Positions 1 through 4,076 of a DNA stretch of 5,766 nucleotides are shown piece after piece (position 1 is the stretch's first letter; every line of letters begins with the position of its first letter). The translations under genes and the position numbers were made by a program. The notes below the pieces were generated by a model. It searched no databases. It saw nothing but the letters and a program-made list of their open reading frames with translations, and was not told where the DNA came from. Where the stretch lies: contig CAZAGT010000323.1 in the NCBI GenBank assembly GCA_964484515.1, positions 1 to 5,766 of the forward strand. Direction: 5' to 3'. Origin of the DNA: CAZAGT01 sp964484515 (GTDB lineage Bacteria > Desulfobacterota > DSM-4660 > Desulfatiglandales > HGW-15).

Positions 1-157
1 CGGTTTCGTCCCGCTCGAAGAGAGCGGGATGGGCATTTTCCATCAGCCTCTCAGAAGCCGGTTCTTCGACAGTCTCGAGAAGATATGCTATCTTGTTTTC
101 GCAGCGCCGGAACCACGTTCTGTGCTCGACAAAACGGTCCGGGAAGGTCGGATTTAG
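1..157 (+). CDS. Possible C-terminal tail of an upstream gene, unidentified (partial)
   Basis: Read from base 2, the plus strand is open for 51 codons and ends at a TAG at 155-157. The translation has a normal protein-like composition and includes the stretch RFFDSLEKICYLVFAAPEP. I do not recognise a family. The stop would lie 30 bases before the SDR start, a spacing close to the 29 bases between the SDR and the next gene, which would fit an operon. Against it, the same bases read on the minus strand, in register, are also open from 190 to the edge and look equally protein-like. Third-position GC does not separate the two. An intergenic region with no gene is also possible. Low confidence. 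Confidence 0.27.
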   Translation, partial: GFVPLEESGMGIFHQPLRSRFFDSLEKICYLVFAAPEPRSVLDKTVREGRI

Positions 158-187
158 AGACAAACATGTGTCGACGGGAGAGACAAG

Positions 188-1036
188 ATGTCAAAGGGGA
201 AAGCCATTGTCATCACAGGTAGCTCAACCGGCATCGGCCGGGCGTGTGCACTTCGTCTGGCGGCGGAAGGTTTCCAGGTGCTTGCCGGCGTGCGAAAGAG
301 TGAGGATGGGGAGGCGCTTTGCAGAGACGCCCCCGCAATGCTGACGCCTTTGTTGCTGGATGTGACTCAGCAAGGCTCGATCGACGCTGCTGCCAAGACA
401 GTCTCTGAGATAACAAAGGGAGAGCTCTACGGGTTGATGAACAATGCCGGGATCGGCGGCGGCGGCCCGATTGAAGTGACGCCGATAGAGGAGACACGCA
501 AACTCATCGAAGTGAATCTGATTGGCGTACTGGCGGCCACCAAGGCCTTCCTCCCCATGTTGCGAAAGGGTAGGGGCCGGATAGTGAATACGGGGTCGAT
601 CTTTGGACTGTGTGCACTCCCGACCAGGAGCAATTATGCCGCATCAAAATTTGCCTTGGAGGGGATCACGGATACAATGCGCCTTGAGTTTCGACCCTTT
701 GGGATGAGCGTCTCCATTGTCGAGCCGGGCGCTATCGAAACGCCCATCTGGCAAAAAGGAGGCGCGGCACGTGAGCGGATACTCGCAACGGCAGACCCTG
801 ATGTCCTTAAGCTCTATGCATCCGTCGGTAAGTTCTTCAAGCAGAGATTCTATAGCCGAAGCAAGCTACCTCCCGGAAGGGTGGCCGACGTGGTACTAGA
901 TGCATTCACCACGAAGCGACCTAAAGCGCGTTACCTGATAGGAAAAGATGCCAGGCGACTGGCGTTCATCGAACAGTTGCCGACGCGCCTTCGGGATTGG
1001 GTCTTCTATCGGATGATTTACGGACCTCAAAAGTAG
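188..1036 (+). CDS. Classical short-chain dehydrogenase/reductase (SDR), retinol/steroid-dehydrogenase-like
   Basis: An NAD(P)-dependent oxidoreductase of 282 residues with a single Rossmann-fold domain, predicted to be cytosolic. The cofactor glycine motif TGSSTGIG is at residues 10-17. Asp58 is placed to contact the adenine ring, and NNAG is at 85-88. The catalytic tetrad is complete: Asn110, Ser137, Tyr150 and Lys154 (YAASK). The post-catalytic PG motif (EPGAIETP) is at 179-186. A basic residue after the second strand (GVRK, Arg36) favours NADP(H) over NAD(H), which is an inference. The overall pattern, including the FALE segment after YAASK and a C-terminal extension of about 90 residues, resembles the retinol and hydroxysteroid dehydrogenase branch, but the substrate cannot be read from sequence. 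The ATG at 188 is preceded by GGGAG at 176-180, seven bases away. The next gene starts 29 bases after the stop, so the two are probably cotranscribed. Confidence 0.93.
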   Translation: MSKGKAIVITGSSTGIGRACALRLAAEGFQVLAGVRKSEDGEALCRDAPAMLTPLLLDVTQQGSIDAAAKTVSEITKGELYGLMNNAGIGGGGPIEVTPIEETRKLIEVNLIGVLAATKAFLPMLRKGRGRIVNTGSIFGLCALPTRSNYAASKFALEGITDTMRLEFRPFGMSVSIVEPGAIETPIWQKGGAARERILATADPDVLKLYASVGKFFKQRFYSRSKLPPGRVADVVLDAFTTKRPKARYLIGKDARRLAFIEQLPTRLRDWVFYRMIYGPQK

Positions 1037-1065
1037 GGAGACATAAACCCTCTGGCGATTCCCTC

Positions 1066-1776
1066 ATGAATCTTGAAGATCTGATAGATCCTCTGGTCAA
1101 AGAGCTCCGCGGATTGCGCTTCGGTCCCCCGGTGACCCATATCTACAATCCGTTAGAATACGCTCGGCAACCCTATGAACTATACCTCCGCTCCTATGCA
1201 AAACCACCGAGGGAAATAATCCTGATGGGTATGAATCCGGGTCCTTGGGGTATGGCGCAAACCGGCGTTCCATTCGGTGAAATCGAGGCGGTGAGGGAGT
1301 GGCTGCGTATCGAGGCCCCCGTCGGTCAACCACCGGTAATGCATCCGAAGCGGCCGGTGGAAGGATTTGCCTGTCGTCGGCGTGAGGTCAGTGGACAACG
1401 GCTATGGGGTTGGGCCAAAAAGACGTTCCGCACGCCGGAGCAGTTCTTCAGTCGTCTCTTTGTGGCCAACTACTGTCCATTACTATTTATCGAAGAGGGG
1501 GGGCGCAATCGTACTCCCGCGGACCTCCCGGCCTCAGACAAGCGCCCGTTGATCGCCGTGTGCGATCGGGGGCTACGACGGACGGTTGCCTGGTTCCGCC
1601 CCAGATACGTGGTGGGTGTGGGTCGCTTTGCCGAGGAGCGGGCGCGCACGGCGTTGAGTGACTTTGATGTCATCGTCGGCGGCATTAGCCATCCCAGCCC
1701 GGCAAACCCCAAGGCGAACCGAAACTGGGCGGCCTTGGTTAACAGGGAACTCAAGCGCCTGGGGATAGAACTGTGA
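1066..1776 (+). CDS. SMUG1-type uracil-DNA glycosylase
   Basis: Predicted to excise uracil, and perhaps oxidised pyrimidines, from DNA as the first step of base excision repair. The protein has 236 residues. Motif 1, GMNPGPWGMAQTGVPFG, is at residues 55-71 and holds the catalytic Asn57, equivalent to human Asn85. Motif 2, HPSPANPKANRNW, starts at His209, equivalent to human catalytic His239. Between them are NYCPL and GGRN-TPA-LP, then VVGVGRFAEERAR, all in the human SMUG1 order. The arginine that follows HPSP in human SMUG1 (Arg243) is alanine here (Ala213). The frame is open further upstream to an ATG at 997, but those 23 codons overlap the SDR and resemble no family sequence, so I chose ATG 1066. 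No clear Shine-Dalgarno site precedes it, only GGGAG about 26 bases upstream, so translation may depend on coupling to the SDR. A run of seven G lies inside the GGRN codons at 1497-1503. Confidence 0.93.
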   Translation: MNLEDLIDPLVKELRGLRFGPPVTHIYNPLEYARQPYELYLRSYAKPPREIILMGMNPGPWGMAQTGVPFGEIEAVREWLRIEAPVGQPPVMHPKRPVEGFACRRREVSGQRLWGWAKKTFRTPEQFFSRLFVANYCPLLFIEEGGRNRTPADLPASDKRPLIAVCDRGLRRTVAWFRPRYVVGVGRFAEERARTALSDFDVIVGGISHPSPANPKANRNWAALVNRELKRLGIEL

Positions 1777-1892
1777 TTTATCCCAGCCTGCCATGTGTCC
1801 CATCCGCGGCTCCAGTATCCAAAGGCTCTCTCTAGGGCGTTTATAGCGATGCCCAAGGCGGCAGTGCGGAGGCGCTTCCTTCCATTCAAAAA

Positions 1893-1900
1893 AAGGAGGG
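1893..1900 (+). promoter_or_regulatory. Strong Shine-Dalgarno site that sets the ridA start
   Basis: AAGGAGGG lies five bases before the ATG at 1906 and is the best ribosome binding site in the window. It decides the ridA start, because the same frame is open upstream to an ATG at 1795. The 37 extra residues from that start would be highly basic and unlike any RidA N-terminus. Confidence 0.85.
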
Positions 1901-1905
1901 CAATC

Positions 1906-2286
1906 ATGAAAAAGGTGATCCACACGGACGCAGCACCGAATGCAGTTGGCCCCTATAGCCAGGCTATTCACGCCGGGGATCTCATATTTACCGCCGGTCA
2001 GGTAGGGCTCGATCCAAAGACGGGAAAGATGGTCGCAGGAGGCATCAAGGAGCAGGCGCGACAGACTTTAGAGAACCTGAAGGCGATCTTGGAGGCCGCA
2101 GGCTCCGATCTATCCAAGGTCCTGAAGGCGACGGTGTTCCTTGATGACATCAGCACCTTCACTCAGGTCAATGAGATCTACGCAGAGTACTTCCCCGAGG
2201 ACCAGCCCGCTCGCAGTGCATTTCAGGTGGCGGCGTTGCCTCTGGGCGCCCTGATCGAGATCGAGCTGATCGCCCTCGCACGCTAA
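1906..2286 (+). CDS. ridA: RidA (YjgF/YER057c/UK114) family enamine/imine deaminase
   Basis: RidA proteins hydrolyse reactive 2-aminoacrylate and related enamines or imines released by PLP-dependent enzymes such as serine/threonine dehydratase, which protects other PLP enzymes. They are cytosolic homotrimers with active sites between subunits. This protein has 126 residues, the usual length. Visible family features are NAVGPYSQA at residues 12-20 with Tyr17, FTAGQVGLDP at 28-37, the helix with QTLENLKAILEAAG at 53-66, and the signature PARSAFQVAALP at 101-112. Arg103 matches the substrate-carboxylate arginine (Arg105 of the E. coli enzyme), and Glu118 sits where E. coli has Glu120. The E. coli Cys107 position is alanine (Ala105), which is not expected to abolish activity. 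The stop overlaps that of the convergent nitroreductase gene. The gap of 129 bases upstream has no convincing promoter or terminator, so expression from the SDR-SMUG1 transcript is possible. Confidence 0.94.
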   Translation: MKKVIHTDAAPNAVGPYSQAIHAGDLIFTAGQVGLDPKTGKMVAGGIKEQARQTLENLKAILEAAGSDLSKVLKATVFLDDISTFTQVNEIYAEYFPEDQPARSAFQVAALPLGALIEIELIALAR

Positions 2287-2831
2287 GCCGGAGAAGACGA
2301 ATACGACCGGCCGTAGGTATTGAGATAGACCTTCTCCAGCTCTAACTCATCTCTTGGGTGGGGTGGTTTCTGGCGTTCAGGGTATCCGATGGCAATGATC
2401 GATTGTACCGCCATGCCGGACGGGATCTTTAGGAGTTCGGCAATATAGGCCTCAGCAGTCTTGGTCTCGTCGTGCATCCGGTTTCTGATCTGGATCCAGC
2501 AACTGCCCAGACCAAGGTCCTCAGCGGCCAGCTGGAGGTAGATAGAGGCGATCGAAGCGTCCTCGGTCCAGACATCACTCTTCTTTGGGTCCGCGCAGAT
2601 CACGATGCCTAGTGCGGCATATCGCAGAAATGAAGACCCGTGCGGTTTCGCCTTGGCAAGCTTCCCCAGTAAGTCGCCGTCTGTGACGAAGACGAATTCC
2701 CATGGATTGGATCCCATCGACGAGGGCGACCGAAGGGCCGTCTCCACCAGTAAGTCGATCTTCTCAGACTCAATCGGCTTTTCAAGATAGCGCCGAATAC
2801 TCCTCCTCTTCTGAATCAATGCTTGAAACAT
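2283..2831 (-). CDS. Nitroreductase-family FMN oxidoreductase
   Basis: A small flavoprotein of 182 residues, predicted to be a cytosolic FMN-binding homodimer that transfers electrons from NAD(P)H to nitro compounds, quinones or an unknown physiological acceptor. The FMN-phosphate motif RRSIRRY is at residues 9-15. SPSSMGSNPWEFVFV at 35-49 is the usual SP(S/T)xxNxQPW-type segment, with Pro43-Trp44. The central helix AAEDLGLGSCWIQI is at 102-115, followed by IIAIGYPE at 145-152. The C-terminal segment, with KPPHPRDELELEKV followed by an NTYG ending, is typical of the compact subfamily. The true substrate cannot be assigned. The start is supported by AAGGAG (plus-strand 2838-2843) six bases before the ATG. 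The gene is convergent with ridA and divergent from glyQ, so it probably forms its own transcription unit. Confidence 0.92.
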   Translation of the reverse strand: MFQALIQKRRSIRRYLEKPIESEKIDLLVETALRSPSSMGSNPWEFVFVTDGDLLGKLAKAKPHGSSFLRYAALGIVICADPKKSDVWTEDASIASIYLQLAAEDLGLGSCWIQIRNRMHDETKTAEAYIAELLKIPSGMAVQSIIAIGYPERQKPPHPRDELELEKVYLNTYGRSYSSSPA

Positions 2832-2898
2832 GGCGCGCTCCTTACATGTGAATGACGTAATCGTTTCGTTTTTTCAGCTCATCGATGCATCGTGCTCA

Positions 2899-2912
2899 TT
2901 GAGTTATTTCAA
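2899..2912. promoter_or_regulatory. CRP/FNR-family-like dyad, TTGA-N6-TCAA
   Basis: The sequence TTGAGTTATTTCAA has the half-site spacing of FNR/DNR-type boxes (TTGAT-N4-ATCAA) and matches 8 of the 10 consensus positions. It lies 68 bases upstream of the nitroreductase start, in the AT-richer part of the intergenic region. No regulator gene is present in the window. A chance match is quite possible. Confidence 0.3.
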
Positions 2913-2949
2913 AAACGCGGGGTGAGTCGAACTGATGATGTCGGTTCCT

Positions 2950-2978
2950 ATAAAACCTCGAATCCCTCCTCTTGTCAA
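2950..2978 (-). promoter_or_regulatory. Candidate sigma-70-type promoter for the nitroreductase gene
   Basis: On the minus strand a perfect TTGACA (plus-strand 2973-2978) is followed after 17 bases by TTTTAT (2950-2955), a four-of-six match to TATAAT. It would give a leader of roughly 110 bases before the nitroreductase ATG. The -10 box is weak and the leader is long, so a nearer promoter is possible. Confidence 0.35.
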
Positions 2979-2998
2979 TCTGAGGAAACCGGGTCGGA

Positions 2999-3039
2999 CG
3001 GCCGGAGGGCCTTGCGTTCCTTGACATCCCTCCTGGCCG
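2999..3039. repeat. Large inverted repeat enclosing the glyQ -35 box
   Basis: CGGCCGGAGGG at 2999-3009 pairs with CCCTCCTGGCCG at 3028-3039: eleven base pairs interrupted only by one unpaired T at 3034. The 18-base loop contains the perfect TTGACA at 3021-3026. It could be an operator dyad for glyQ, or form a hairpin if transcribed from upstream. It is not followed by a T run, so it is not an intrinsic terminator. Confidence 0.6.
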
Positions 3040-3049
3040 GTGATAACGT
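3021..3049 (+). promoter_or_regulatory. Candidate promoter of glyQ
   Basis: A perfect -35 box, TTGACA at 3021-3026, is followed by a 17-base spacer that ends in TGA, then TAACGT at 3044-3049. The -10 hexamer matches only three positions, but these are the most conserved ones (first T, second A, last T), and the TG gives an extended -10 element. GATAAC at 3042-3047 is an alternative with a 15-base spacer. Transcription would start near 3056, leaving a leader of about 35 bases with no room for a T-box. Confidence 0.5.
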
Positions 3050-3073
3050 CCTCGTTCCCAAATACCCCCGTGC

Positions 3074-3079
3074 AAGGAG
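3074..3079 (+). promoter_or_regulatory. Shine-Dalgarno site supporting the GTG start of glyQ
   Basis: AAGGAG lies 11 bases before GTG 3091 and 20 bases before the in-frame ATG at 3100. The distance favours the GTG start, although it is slightly long. Confidence 0.6.
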
Positions 3080-3090
3080 ACTGAAATCGC

Positions 3091-3984
3091 GTGGAAACCA
3101 TGACGTTTCAGGAATTGATATTATCCCTAGAGCGATTTTGGGCGGATCGTGGATGCCTGATTCAACAGCCCTATGACCTCGAGGTCGGGGCGGGCACCTT
3201 CAATCCGGCCACCCTCTTGAGAGCGCTGGGTCCGGAGCCCTGGTCTGTGGCCTACGTGGAGCCCTCCCGGCGACCCACCGACGGGCGGTATGGCGAGAAC
3301 CCGAACCGATTAGGGCACTATTACCAATACCAGGTCATCATAAAACCGTCGCCGATCGACATCCAGGACACCTATCTCGACAGTCTCAGGGCCTTGGGCA
3401 TCGATCCCTTGGATCACGACATCCGTTTCGTGGAGGACGACTGGGAGTCCCCCACGCTTGGGGCCTCCGGTCTTGGCTGGGAGGTTTGGTTGGACGGTAT
3501 GGAGATCACCCAGTTTACATACTTTCAATTGGCGGGGAGCATCAAACTGGAACCGATTTCGGTAGAAATCACCTACGGGCTGGAAAGAATCGCCATGTAT
3601 CTGCAGGCGAAGGAAAGCGTCTACGACCTGGTGTGGAACGACCGGATCACCTATGGAGATGTCCATCACAAGGGAGAATGGGAGCACTCTTTCTACTGTT
3701 TCGAGCTGGCCGATGTGGATATGCTTTTGAACATGTTCACCATGTGTGAGCGGGAATCGTTGAGGATCAGCGAGAAAGGAGTCGTATTGCCGGCCTACGA
3801 CTACTGCCTCAAATGCTCTCACATCTTCAACGTCTTGGAGGCCAGGGGTGCCATTAGTGTAGCCGAGAGGACGAAATACATTGAACGCATCCGAAATCTG
3901 GCCCGGCGCACCTGCCAAAACTATCTCGTCCAGCGCGAGGAGATGGGGTTTCCACTCCTGAATGGTGATGAAACGAGTGACTGA
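3091..3984 (+). CDS. glyQ: Glycyl-tRNA synthetase alpha subunit
   Basis: The catalytic subunit of the bacterial alpha2-beta2 glycyl-tRNA synthetase, a class II enzyme that activates glycine with ATP and charges tRNA-Gly in the cytosol. The protein has 297 residues, close to the usual 290-300. Family marks from the N-terminus are GCLIQQPYDLEVGAGTFNP at residues 21-39, the motif 2 region YVEPSRRPTDGRYGENPNR at 55-73, YQYQVIIKPSP at 78-88, ESPTLGASGLGWEVWLDGME at 119-138, and the motif 3 core ITYGLERIA at 160-168 with Arg166. The C-terminal helical part includes AYDYCLKCSHIFNVLEARGA. No key residue appears to be missing. The GTG start at 3091 is chosen because of the upstream AAGGAG; ATG at 3100 would shorten the protein by three residues. 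glyS follows 92 bases after the stop and is probably on the same transcript. Confidence 0.97.
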   Translation: METMTFQELILSLERFWADRGCLIQQPYDLEVGAGTFNPATLLRALGPEPWSVAYVEPSRRPTDGRYGENPNRLGHYYQYQVIIKPSPIDIQDTYLDSLRALGIDPLDHDIRFVEDDWESPTLGASGLGWEVWLDGMEITQFTYFQLAGSIKLEPISVEITYGLERIAMYLQAKESVYDLVWNDRITYGDVHHKGEWEHSFYCFELADVDMLLNMFTMCERESLRISEKGVVLPAYDYCLKCSHIFNVLEARGAISVAERTKYIERIRNLARRTCQNYLVQREEMGFPLLNGDETSD

Positions 3985-4076
3985 TTCGGCGAGTTTTGAT
4001 GAGGTTCGAAGTGACCTCGCATGGCCAGGTATAGAGGGGTTTCGAGAACCGATAGTGATATGAAAAGAGGTCATGA

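Noticed and set aside
9..29. Hairpin TCCCGCTC/GAGCGGGA as an intrinsic terminator of an upstream gene
   Set aside because: Only a weak TTTT follows, seven bases after the stem, and the region reads as open frame on both strands. It stays an open possibility, not a supported terminator.
997..1065. N-terminal extension of the SMUG1-like protein from ATG 997
   Set aside because: It overlaps the SDR by 40 bases, has no family similarity, and has no good ribosome binding site.
1795..1905. N-terminal extension of RidA from ATG 1795
   Set aside because: The added residues are basic and unlike the family. A near-perfect Shine-Dalgarno site directly precedes ATG 1906, which gives the normal RidA length.
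2921..2975. tRNA-like T-arm fragments (GTTCGAC on the minus strand, TCGAATCC on the plus strand)
   Set aside because: The flanking bases do not form the five-pair T stem, and no acceptor, D or anticodon arms are present. There is no tRNA or tRNA remnant I can support.
3040..3090. T-box leader or glycine riboswitch upstream of glyQ
   Set aside because: There is no T-box consensus, specifier loop or terminator/antiterminator pair, and the likely leader is only about 35 bases.
3310..4074. 254-codon minus-strand frame opposite glyQ
   Set aside because: It is a shadow of glyQ, whose plus-strand protein matches its family over the full length.
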